Shown here: piece after piece, positions 16,891 to 24,672 of the stretch
Position numbering within the stretch: position 1 is the stretch's first letter
How the letters are laid out: each line of letters opens with the position of its first letter
Assembly (NCBI GenBank): GCA_016705955.1
Contig: JADJKO010000001.1
Span: forward strand, 310,001-374,000
From: Flavobacteriales bacterium
GTDB taxonomy: Bacteria; Bacteroidota; Bacteroidia; Flavobacteriales_F; PHOS-HE28
Direction: 5' to 3'
DNA length: 64,000 nucleotides
Position numbers and translations under genes: made by a program
The notes under the pieces: model-generated
Database searches by the model: none
The model's input: only the letters and a program-made list of their open reading frames with translations
What the model was told of the DNA's origin: nothing

Positions 16891-17832
16891 CTAGTTGCAA
16901 TTCGTCTTGCGCATCTCCTGCATTTCCTTGCCGTAGCGCTCGGTGAAGCCGAGTTCCATGGCGCGTTCCATCGCGGTACACGCAGCATCCTTGTTCCCCG
17001 CCGCGATCTCCAGATGCGCGAGATTCCGGTACGCATAGGAATTGCGAGCGTCCATTTCCAAAGACCGTTCGATGTCCTTGCGAGCACCTTTCATATCGCC
17101 AGCACCCAAACGTGAGAACCCGCGGTTGTTGAAGAATCGCGCATCCTTGCGACCAAGCTTTTCCGCTTCATCATAGTACACCAACGCTTCCTTGTGCCGA
17201 CCCAGTGTGCCGAGGAAGAAGCCGGTGTTCAGCCACGCCACATCATCCTTCGGGTCCAGGCGCACCATGGCTTTGAGACACCGGAACGTGGTGGCCGTGT
17301 CGCCCAGGTCATTGCACGCCAGACCGAGATTGTTCAACGCAGCGCGGTTGGTGCTATCCATCAGTAGCACGCGTTCGCAATCGGATTTCGCGCTTTGGAA
17401 CTTGCGTAGGTCCATGCTGTTCCAGGCGCGACGGTTCAATGCTTCGATCAGCCCAAGACTATCGGGCGCGAGTGTCACTGCGTCGTTCAGGTCGGACTCC
17501 GCGCGGTCGAACATATCCCAGTCGTTGTACAGGTCGCCACGGAACAACTTCACCTTGAAATGATCCGGTTCGATGTCCAACGCACGTTGCAGATCGGCCA
17601 TGCCCTCTTGCGGCTTTCCTTCATGATAGATCCGGCACTTCGCACGGATCAACAAGGCATCCGGCTTCGGTGCGGTTTCCGTCAGCATGGGTGCCAACAC
17701 CCGGTTGACGTCCTTGCACTTCTTGGCCTGGAGGTAGTCCTTGGCTTTGCGCAACGTGGTGGTGTCGGCATCCTGCGCATGCACGGCCATGCCGCACAGC
17801 AGGATCAGAAGGAGCAGCAGGGTTGTTCTCAT
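16891..17832 (-). CDS. Secreted TPR protein 2
   Basis: A 313-residue protein: signal peptide MRTTLLLLLILLCGMAVHA, then about six to seven TPRs (for example AALNNLGLACNDLGDTATTF and RFFNNRGFSRLGAGDMKGAR). Its C-terminal block, NSYAYRNLAHLEIAAGN to LGFTERYGKEMQEMRKTNC, is clearly paralogous to the end of the preceding gene product, so the two arose by tandem duplication. ATG at 17832 overlaps the upstream stop as ATGA, implying translational coupling. Probably periplasmic. Confidence 0.85.
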   Translation of the reverse strand: MRTTLLLLLILLCGMAVHAQDADTTTLRKAKDYLQAKKCKDVNRVLAPMLTETAPKPDALLIRAKCRIYHEGKPQEGMADLQRALDIEPDHFKVKLFRGDLYNDWDMFDRAESDLNDAVTLAPDSLGLIEALNRRAWNSMDLRKFQSAKSDCERVLLMDSTNRAALNNLGLACNDLGDTATTFRCLKAMVRLDPKDDVAWLNTGFFLGTLGRHKEALVYYDEAEKLGRKDARFFNNRGFSRLGAGDMKGARKDIERSLEMDARNSYAYRNLAHLEIAAGNKDAACTAMERAMELGFTERYGKEMQEMRKTNCN

Positions 17833-18776
17833 CGGCAATATTCCTTTCGCCATTGTTCCACTTCCGGCCCGTACTGCGCAGTGAAGCCCAACTGCAGCGC
17901 GCGTTCAAAGGATGAACAGGCCTTGTCCATTTCCTTCTTCTCCTTCCAGATCAGGCCGAGGTTGCGGTGTGCGTAACTGTTTGCGGGATAGAGCTTGATG
18001 CTGCGCTCCACATTGCGCTGGGCATCGTTCAGCGCACCGGTGCGCAGTTGTGCATAGCCCAGATTATTGAGGACCACGGGATCGTCCGGCGCGAGTCGCT
18101 GGGCTTCGCTGAACCAACGCAAGGCCTCCGCGTGATCATTGCGTCCGCTGGCCTGGAAGCCGAGGTTGTTCAGGATCACGATCTCATCGGGCTTCTCCTC
18201 GTGCAACTTCAGGTAGATCGCTTTGGCTTCATCGGCGCGGTCCATCTCATCGAGGATCGCGGCCTTGTTGGAGCGCGTGCCCCAGTCCATGGAGTCTATG
18301 GCCAGCGCGTGGTCATAGGCGAACAGCGCTTCCTTGAACCTACGCACCATGGTCAGTGCGGATCCTTTGTTGAGGAATACCGTGAGGCTGTCCTGCGCTT
18401 CCCGTGCGTGCTTCAAGGCTTGATCCAGATCCTCCAAGGCGCGGTCCGGCATTCCGCTCTCGAGGTAGAAGGAACTCCGGTTGATGTACGGATCGATGCT
18501 ATCCGGTTCCAAGGACATCGCCAAGCCGATCTCCGAGAACGCATCCTGGTAACGCTCCAAGTGCTCGAAGTATTGGTGTGCCCGCATCATGTGGGCGCGG
18601 TAGGCCCATGCCGGGTTCTCAACAAGGCCGTCCAGGATCTTCATGACCTGGGTGTGCTTGCCTGAACTATCCAGTTTGGCCGCGCGGTCCCATTCGCGCT
18701 GCGCGGCATCACTCTGCCCATAACAAACCGGACCACCTGTGACCAGCAACGCGGCAAGAAGAAAAGTTTCACGCAT
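17829..18776 (-). CDS. Secreted TPR protein 1, first gene of the operon
   Basis: A 315-residue protein: signal peptide MRETFLLAALLVTGGPVCYG, then seven or so TPRs including VILNNLGFQASGRNDHAEAL and VVLNNLGYAQLRTGALNDAQ. It ends CSSFERALQLGFTAQYGPEV, paralogous to the next gene. The ATG at 18776 lies shortly after GGTTATTTTGC (18783-18793 on the complement), a near-match to the -7 element, which makes this the likely promoter of the five-gene operon. Confidence 0.85.
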   Translation of the reverse strand: MRETFLLAALLVTGGPVCYGQSDAAQREWDRAAKLDSSGKHTQVMKILDGLVENPAWAYRAHMMRAHQYFEHLERYQDAFSEIGLAMSLEPDSIDPYINRSSFYLESGMPDRALEDLDQALKHAREAQDSLTVFLNKGSALTMVRRFKEALFAYDHALAIDSMDWGTRSNKAAILDEMDRADEAKAIYLKLHEEKPDEIVILNNLGFQASGRNDHAEALRWFSEAQRLAPDDPVVLNNLGYAQLRTGALNDAQRNVERSIKLYPANSYAHRNLGLIWKEKKEMDKACSSFERALQLGFTAQYGPEVEQWRKEYCR

Positions 18777-18853
18777 TCGGCCGCAAAATAACCTTGGAGG
18801 TCGATACACGGCCGTTAGCACCGCACCATCACGTCAAGGTGCTGCGATCTTCC

Positions 18854-19531
18854 TCAGGCCCGGATGATCCGTTCCGCATCCGGTCCGCAGTTGCACACCA
18901 GATCGATGATGCTTCTGCGCGGAATGAAGCCATGGCGATCGGCGAAGACTTGCGCGTAGGTCGCGACAGCAGGAACCTCCGGAGGAAGCGATCTTTTCGG
19001 ATGGAAGGTGGAGCGCAGATCCATCAAGGGCCTGCGCGCGTCCATTGGTGTGCTCGGGTCCACGGGTCCGCAACCGGCTTCGGTGATCCGGCATTCGTCC
19101 CTTTCGACATAGTGCGTCGACACGAAAGGCATGGAGGTCAGACCGAGCCACTTGAGGCCCAACGCGATGGTGGCCATGTTCAGATCCACGAGGCGGTCGT
19201 ACTTCTTCAAGAGCACAGCTTCGATCTCATCGATGTAATGGATGAACCACGGTGTTTGTCCGTATGCACTGCGGATGGCGTGCAGGTGCTGCTGCGGCCA
19301 TGTCTCGTCGTAGCTCAGCCTGACCGAGTGCATTGGCATCTTCTCGCCGCTGCGCCGTTCGATCTGCACCACCAGGTCATTCGTGCCATTCGGCCCCACA
19401 ATGCTCGTCCGTGTGCGGTAGCTCTGCCGTTCATAGTGCTCTCCGATGTCGATGATCACGCGATCGTGCCGGGCGAGCAAACGGTAATGCTCCACGCTGC
19501 CGAAGTAGAAGGAGGAGAGGAGCGGGATCAT
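18854..19531 (-). CDS. WbqC-like family protein
   Basis: A 225-residue protein of the WbqC family: the opening PLLSSFYFGSVEHYRLLARHD, then ERQSYRTRTSIVGPNG and HSVRLSYDETWPQQHLHAIRSAYGQTPWF spread over residues 1-100. WbqC proteins were found in O-antigen clusters and may modify sugars; the chemistry is not established. The ATG at 19531 overlaps the mnmE stop as TGATG, so the two are probably co-translated. A GTG three bases upstream is a weaker alternative. Confidence 0.85.
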   Translation of the reverse strand: MIPLLSSFYFGSVEHYRLLARHDRVIIDIGEHYERQSYRTRTSIVGPNGTNDLVVQIERRSGEKMPMHSVRLSYDETWPQQHLHAIRSAYGQTPWFIHYIDEIEAVLLKKYDRLVDLNMATIALGLKWLGLTSMPFVSTHYVERDECRITEAGCGPVDPSTPMDARRPLMDLRSTFHPKRSLPPEVPAVATYAQVFADRHGFIPRRSIIDLVCNCGPDAERIIRA

Positions 19532-20877
19532 CACTTCCCGATGCAGAACCGTCCGAAAATGCTGCCCAACAGATCGTCGGTGGTGATCTGCCCGGTGATC
19601 TCGCCGAGCTGGTCCTGCGCGCGGCGCAGATCGATGGCGAGCAGTTCGCCGCCGAGGCCTCCGTCGATGGCAGCGCGTGCTTGCTGCAAGGATGTACGAG
19701 CCCTGGTCAGCGCATCCACATGCCGGGCGTTGGTGACCACTAAGTCCGCAGTGCCGTGGAGGGCGTTCACATGGTCGGTGAAATGCTTCTTCAATGCATC
19801 CAGCCCGGCGCCGGTCTTCGCGCTGATGGTCAAGGTGCGGTTGATCGGAGAAGGTGCGACATCCACCTTGTTCAGGACCGGGATCACCACCGGGCCATCA
19901 CCGATACGTTCCTGGAGCAATCGGGCGTCCAAAGCGAAAGCTTGTTCGTTCATCACAGCGGCATCGCCGAGCAGGACCACGATGCTCGCCTCTTTCGCCT
20001 TTTTGTAGCTGCGATCGATACCCAACTGTTCCACCACATCGGTGGTCTTGCGGATACCCGCCGTGTCGATGAAGCGGAAAAGGACACCGCCGATGGTCAT
20101 GGTCTCCTCCACGGTATCGCGGGTGGTACCCGGTACGTCGCTCACGATCGCGCGGTCATCCTGCAACAAGGCGTTCAGCAGGGTGCTCTTGCCGCTGTTC
20201 GGCGCCCCGATGATGGCCACTGGAACGCCTTGCCGCACGGCGTTGCCGTAGCGGAAGGAGTCGATCAATTCGGTGCAGAGTATCACGATCCCATCGATCA
20301 ACGCCAAGAGTTCGGGCCGTTTGGCGAACTCCACATCCTCTTCACTGAAATCCAGTTCCAGTTCGATCAGCGCGGCGAAGTCGATCAACTGCTGCCGCAA
20401 TTCTCCGATGCGCTTGCCGAAGCCACCGCGCATCTGGTCCAGCGCGAGTTTGTGTTGTGCCGCGCTCTGGCTGGCGATCAGGTCGGCTACGGCCTCGGCC
20501 TGGCTCAGGTCCAACTTGCGGTTCAGGAAAGCGCGCTGGGTGAACTCTCCTGGCTGGGCCATTCGGGCACCTGCGGTCAATAGCGCCTCCAACAAGCGCT
20601 GTTGCACATAGGAACTCGCGTGTACGCTGAATTCCACCACATCCTCGCCGGTGAAAGAGCGCGGCCCGTGGAAGATCATGATCAACCCTTCATCAATGCG
20701 GCCAGCACCGTCATCCAACGGACTGAAGTAGGCGTAGCGCTCGGTAAGGTGGCCCGGAAGTGCCGATGCCACAAGGCGTGCGATCGCAACGGCCTTGGGT
20801 CCTGTGAGTCGCAACAGCGCGATGGCGCCGACACCGGCAGGAGAAGAGATCGCAGCGATAGTGTCCGGTTGGTACAT
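19531..20877 (-). CDS. mnmE: tRNA modification GTPase MnmE
   Basis: A 448-residue enzyme of normal length that, with MnmG, makes the 5-carboxymethylaminomethyl group on wobble U34 of tRNAs. N-terminal folate-binding domain (MYQPDTIAAISSPAGVGAIA; PGEFTQRAFLNRKLDL). G domain: GAPNSGKST (G1), PGTTRD (G2), DTAG (G3), NKVD (G4). The C-terminal FGRFCIGK carries the catalytic Cys. The ATG at 20877 is six bases from the palindrome shared with ndh; an upstream extension of 18 codons would cross that palindrome and has no support. Confidence 0.97.
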   Translation of the reverse strand: MYQPDTIAAISSPAGVGAIALLRLTGPKAVAIARLVASALPGHLTERYAYFSPLDDGAGRIDEGLIMIFHGPRSFTGEDVVEFSVHASSYVQQRLLEALLTAGARMAQPGEFTQRAFLNRKLDLSQAEAVADLIASQSAAQHKLALDQMRGGFGKRIGELRQQLIDFAALIELELDFSEEDVEFAKRPELLALIDGIVILCTELIDSFRYGNAVRQGVPVAIIGAPNSGKSTLLNALLQDDRAIVSDVPGTTRDTVEETMTIGGVLFRFIDTAGIRKTTDVVEQLGIDRSYKKAKEASIVVLLGDAAVMNEQAFALDARLLQERIGDGPVVIPVLNKVDVAPSPINRTLTISAKTGAGLDALKKHFTDHVNALHGTADLVVTNARHVDALTRARTSLQQARAAIDGGLGGELLAIDLRRAQDQLGEITGQITTDDLLGSIFGRFCIGK

Positions 20878-20883
20878 GGCGCG

Positions 20884-20901
20884 CAAAGATCCGGATCTTT
20901 G
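20884..20901. promoter_or_regulatory. 18-bp palindrome, bidirectional -7 element between mnmE and ndh
   Basis: CAAAGATCCGGATCTTTG is a perfect palindrome. Each strand reads GATCTTTG, seven of eight bases of TAnnTTTG. It is 6 bases from the mnmE ATG (20877) and 18 bases from the ndh ATG (20920), so one site could serve both divergent genes or act as a shared operator. Confidence 0.6.
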
Positions 20902-20919
20902 GCCCCGCAGCGACCCCTC

Positions 20920-22242
20920 ATGTCCCATCAAGAGAAATTCGAGTACGACAACCTGCCCTTTCCTGTGGTGGTGGTCATCGGCGGCGGCTTCGCGGGATTG
21001 GAGGTTGTGCGGGGACTAGCGGGCAAGCCATACAAGGTCCTGCTCCTCGATAAACAGAACCACCACTGCTTCCAGCCGCTGCTCTACCAAGTGGCCACGG
21101 CAAGCCTCAGTGCGGACAGCATCGCCCATCCCTTCCGCCGCACCATCGCCCCGGTGCCGAACATCACCTTCCGCATGACGTGCGTGAACTCGGTGCGTCC
21201 TGCGGATAACGTGGTGGTGACCGATGATGGCGAGGTGAAGTACGATCACTTGATCATCGCCACGGGTACGACCACCAACTTCTTCGGCAATAGCGAGGTG
21301 GAGGAGCAGGCGATGCAGCTGAAGACCATCAGCCAGGCGCTGGATATCCGAAGCGACTTCCTACAGGACTTCGAGGCCGCGCTGAAGTTGAATGATGAGG
21401 AAGGCCAGCGCCGTCGGCTGAATTTCGTGATCGTGGGTGGCGGCCCGACCGGCGTGGAACTGGCGGGTGCGATGGCCGAGATCCGCACCACCGTATTGAA
21501 GCACGAATACCGTGAGCTGGACAGCGACAAGATGATGATCCACCTGATCGACAGCGGTGACCGGCTGTTGAGATCGTTCTCGGAGAAGAGCAGTGCGAAA
21601 GCCCTGACGTACCTGCAAGACATGGGGGTGCATGTGAACTTCGGTGTACGTGTGACCGGGATGGATGGCGATCGCGTGACCTTCATGGATGGAAGCACCA
21701 TGGAAACGAACACCGTGATCTGGGCTGCTGGTGTGCGCGGCGTCTGTTTCCCGGGGCTGGAGGAGTTCTTCCATCCACAAGCGAACCGGTACAACGTGGA
21801 TGGGTTCAACAAGGTGATCGGAACCGCGAACGTGTACGCCGTGGGCGACGTGGCACTGATGACCAGCGACACGGCCTGGCCGAATGGACATCCGCAAGTG
21901 GCGCCTGCGGCGAAACAACAAGCGAAACAACTGGTGCGCAATCTTCTGCGCAGGCCCGGTGAACGCATGCCATTCCGGTACAAGGATGGAGGAAGCATGG
22001 CCACCATCGGACGCTACAAAGCGGTGCTGGACGTGGGCACCTTCCATCTGGGCGGTCCCATCGCATGGTCCGGTTGGATCTTCATCCACCTGATGAGTTT
22101 GGTCGGCTTCCGGAACCGTTTTGCTGTGCTCTTCAACTGGGCGTGGAAGTACATGAGCTGGAAGAACACCATCCGCTTGATCATCCGCCCGTACGTGCGC
22201 ACCACCACCGTGACCGAGCCGCACACACCCGTGGCTTCCTGA
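20920..22242 (+). CDS. ndh: Type II NADH:quinone oxidoreductase (NDH-2)
   Basis: A 440-residue flavoprotein that oxidises NADH and reduces quinone at the membrane without pumping protons. FAD-binding VVVIGGGFAGLEVV (about residue 12), QPLLYQVATASLS, and NAD-binding FVIVGGGPTGVELAGAMAEI (about residue 170). VYAVGDVA is followed by the quinone-site block VAPAAKQQAKQLVRN. The C-terminal amphipathic stretch (WSGWIFIHLMSLVGFRNR) anchors the protein. Start: the ATG of MSHQEKFEYD, after which the Rossmann fold follows at once; the open frame further upstream overlaps mnmE. Confidence 0.95.
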   Translation: MSHQEKFEYDNLPFPVVVVIGGGFAGLEVVRGLAGKPYKVLLLDKQNHHCFQPLLYQVATASLSADSIAHPFRRTIAPVPNITFRMTCVNSVRPADNVVVTDDGEVKYDHLIIATGTTTNFFGNSEVEEQAMQLKTISQALDIRSDFLQDFEAALKLNDEEGQRRRLNFVIVGGGPTGVELAGAMAEIRTTVLKHEYRELDSDKMMIHLIDSGDRLLRSFSEKSSAKALTYLQDMGVHVNFGVRVTGMDGDRVTFMDGSTMETNTVIWAAGVRGVCFPGLEEFFHPQANRYNVDGFNKVIGTANVYAVGDVALMTSDTAWPNGHPQVAPAAKQQAKQLVRNLLRRPGERMPFRYKDGGSMATIGRYKAVLDVGTFHLGGPIAWSGWIFIHLMSLVGFRNRFAVLFNWAWKYMSWKNTIRLIIRPYVRTTTVTEPHTPVAS

Positions 22243-22249
22243 GCGCGCC

Positions 22250-22257
22250 TAGATTCG
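22250..22257 (+). promoter_or_regulatory. -7 element TAGATTCG for the MFS gene
   Basis: Lies in the 21-base gap after ndh, six bases before the ATG at 22264, so the MFS gene may have its own promoter. Confidence 0.45.
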
Positions 22258-22263
22258 CCGCCC

Positions 22264-23529
22264 ATGGATCGTCGGCTGCTCATTCTCTGGTTCACCATCT
22301 TCATCGACCTGATCGGCTTCACGCTGTTCATTCCAGTGGTGCCCTACTTCGCCGGAGCCATCGGTGCCAGCGATGCGGTGGTGATGCTTTCCGCCGCGCT
22401 CTTCTCCATCATGGTCTTCATGTGCTCGCCGATCTGGGGTTCGGTGAGCGATCGCTACGGTCGGCGTCCGGTGATCATGGTCTCCATCCTCATCAGCTTG
22501 CTCTCGTATGTGGTATTCGCGCATGCGACCACGATATTCCTGCTCTTCCTCTCACGCTTCCTCACCGGCATCGGCTCCGGCAACATCGCCGCTGCACAGG
22601 CCTACATCAGTGACATCACACCGCCGAAGGATCGCGCGAAACGCATCGGACTCATCGTGGGTGCGTCGTTCGGGATGTCCTTCGCGGTCGGTCCGGCCAT
22701 AGGTGGCTACATCTTCCATCACTTTGGCGGGATCGGGTCCGTGGGCTACTTCGCCGTAGGCCTTTGTTTGTTGAATCTCCTCGGCGTGGCCTTCGTCCTG
22801 CCGGAATCCAACACTTCCCCGGATACCACACGGGCCATCAACTTCAAACCTTTCTCCAGCACCTTCAAGTCGCTCCGGGATCTGCGCTTCCGCGACCTCT
22901 TCCTCATCGGCTTCGTGTACATCACCGCCTTCAGCATGATGAACGTGAGCATCACCTTCCTCTGGATGCAGCGCTATCACCTCACCGTGGACCAGACCGG
23001 CTTGATGTTCTCAGCGGTCGGCTTGCTTTCGGCATTCTCCCAAGGGGCGCTGGTGCATGTTTTCAACCGGCTTTGGGGCGAGCGGCGCATGCTTGTTCGT
23101 GGCTGCGTGATGGTGGGGCTCGGCCTCGCCGCGATGCCCTTCGTGCCTGTGGGTGACCGTGCGAACGTGGCCTACGATGCTGCGGGGCGGATGATCCCGC
23201 TCGATCTCAGCCTCGCCTTCGTGCTGATGAGTTTGGTGCCGATGATCCTGCTCTCCATGGGCAACGCGTGTTTGAATCCCAGCTTGGTGTCCATCCTCAG
23301 CCGCAAGGCGGACGCCAAGGAACAAGGAGCTGTCATGGGCCAGAACCAGGGCTTCGGATCGCTCGGGCGCGTGGTGGGGCCGGTGATGGCCGGACCGTTG
23401 TATGTGATGGGTCAGTCCCTGCCCTTCGTGGTCGGCGGCACTATCATGCTCGGCACCTTGTGGCTCATCTTCAACTACCTGCGCACCAACTACACGCCGT
23501 TGGAGGTCGCTCCGTCAAGTGCTGATTAG
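22264..23529 (+). CDS. MFS transporter, TetA-like drug/proton antiporter family
   Basis: A 421-residue protein with 12 predicted membrane segments. It starts MDRRLLILWFTIFIDLIGFT, the DIxG motif typical of the TCR/Tet subfamily. Motif A GSVSDRYGRRP follows helix 2, and helix 5 carries GASFGMSFAVGPAIGG (motif C-like). It would export a small molecule in exchange for protons; the substrate cannot be inferred. It sits 21 bases after ndh on the same strand, and the stop TAG (23527-23529) overlaps the -7 element of sucD. Confidence 0.9.
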   Translation: MDRRLLILWFTIFIDLIGFTLFIPVVPYFAGAIGASDAVVMLSAALFSIMVFMCSPIWGSVSDRYGRRPVIMVSILISLLSYVVFAHATTIFLLFLSRFLTGIGSGNIAAAQAYISDITPPKDRAKRIGLIVGASFGMSFAVGPAIGGYIFHHFGGIGSVGYFAVGLCLLNLLGVAFVLPESNTSPDTTRAINFKPFSSTFKSLRDLRFRDLFLIGFVYITAFSMMNVSITFLWMQRYHLTVDQTGLMFSAVGLLSAFSQGALVHVFNRLWGERRMLVRGCVMVGLGLAAMPFVPVGDRANVAYDAAGRMIPLDLSLAFVLMSLVPMILLSMGNACLNPSLVSILSRKADAKEQGAVMGQNQGFGSLGRVVGPVMAGPLYVMGQSLPFVVGGTIMLGTLWLIFNYLRTNYTPLEVAPSSAD

Positions 23530-23534
23530 TTTCG
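23527..23534 (+). promoter_or_regulatory. -7 element TAGTTTCG for sucD with a structured leader
   Basis: The leader to the ATG is about 85 bases. Within it TGTTCGTTG (23549-23557) can pair with CAACGAACA (23595-23603). Confidence 0.4.
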
Positions 23535-23619
23535 CCGCCCTGAAAGGTTGTTCGTTGCTGGTTGATCGTTGATCGGCGCGACGTTCAACCCGAACAACGA
23601 ACATCGAACAACGACCACC

Positions 23620-24489
23620 ATGAGCGTACTCGTCAACAAGAACAGCAGGATCCTTGTGCAAGGGTTCACCGGAAGTGAAGGCAGCTTCCACGCCACGCAG
23701 ATGATGGAGTACGGCACCAACGTGGTGGGCGGCGTTACACCCGGCAAGGGCGGACAGACGCACCTGGATCGTCCCGTGTTCGAGACCATGACCGATGCGG
23801 TGAAGGCAACGAGCGCTGATGTGAGCATCATTTTCGTTCCACCGGCTTTCGCGGCCGATGCGATCATGGAAGCGGCCGATGCCGGTATCAAGGTGATCGT
23901 CTGCATCACAGAAGGAATTCCCGTGAAGGACATGGTCACCGCGCGCGAATACCTGCGTGGTAAGGATTGTAGGCTCATCGGCCCCAACTGTCCGGGTGTG
24001 ATCACTGCGGATGAATGCAAAGTGGGGATCATGCCCGGCTTTGTATTCAAGAAGGGAAGCGTGGGCATCGTGAGCAAGAGCGGCACGCTCACTTACGAAG
24101 CAGCGGATCAAGTGGTGAAGGCCGGGCTCGGCATTACCACGGCGATCGGCATCGGTGGCGACCCCATCATCGGCACCACCACGCTCGAAGCCATTCAACT
24201 CTTCGCGAACGATCCCGAGACGAAAGCGATCGTGATGATCGGCGAGATCGGCGGTGATCTGGAGATCCGCGCGGCGGAATGGATCAAGGCCAACTGCAAG
24301 AAGCCCGTGATCGGCTTCATCGCTGGCGAGACGGCGCCTGTGGGTCGCACCATGGGCCATGCGGGTGCCATCGTATCCGGTGCCGATGAGAGCGCTGCCG
24401 CCAAGAAGAAAGTGATGCGTGCTTGCGGCATCCACGTGGTGGACAGCCCGGCGACGATCGGTGCGAAGGTGAAGGAGGTGTTGGGCTGA
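23620..24489 (+). CDS. sucD: Succinyl-CoA ligase, alpha subunit
   Basis: A 289-residue enzyme of standard length (TCA cycle, succinyl-CoA to succinate with ATP/GTP formation). CoA-binding Rossmann fold at the N-terminus (ILVQGFTGSEGSFHATQM). GGVTPGKGGQTHLDRPVF follows at about residues 38-55, and LIGPNCPGVIT at about 125. The phospho-His is in the VGRTMGHAGAIVSG segment (about residue 245). The beta subunit sucC is not in the window. The start at MSVLVNKNSR follows a leader rich in GAACAACGA words that is also seen before the OsmC gene. Confidence 0.96.
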   Translation: MSVLVNKNSRILVQGFTGSEGSFHATQMMEYGTNVVGGVTPGKGGQTHLDRPVFETMTDAVKATSADVSIIFVPPAFAADAIMEAADAGIKVIVCITEGIPVKDMVTAREYLRGKDCRLIGPNCPGVITADECKVGIMPGFVFKKGSVGIVSKSGTLTYEAADQVVKAGLGITTAIGIGGDPIIGTTTLEAIQLFANDPETKAIVMIGEIGGDLEIRAAEWIKANCKKPVIGFIAGETAPVGRTMGHAGAIVSGADESAAAKKKVMRACGIHVVDSPATIGAKVKEVLG

Positions 24490-24672
24490 GCGCCGCCGCC
24501 CGGAATCGCAGCACGAAACCCGGAAGACCATGCCGGGGACGAGAAGGACCGTACCGTGGTGATGGTCCATTCGAAGCATTCCGACTTCGATCTTCCGATA
24601 CGAAGATTCAAGTAAGCAGCGGCGGAAGCGAAGCCTTGGCCGTGCTCGCACCTTTCCTGAGCGCGAACACCT
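24490..24672. other. Non-coding interval between convergent sucD and lptD
   Basis: No gene is supported. Several short inverted repeats are present (GGACC/GGTCC around 24549-24573, CGAAG/CTTCG around 24574-24591, ATCTTC/GAAGAT around 24592-24609). None has a T-run, so a factor-independent terminator is not evident. Confidence 0.4.
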
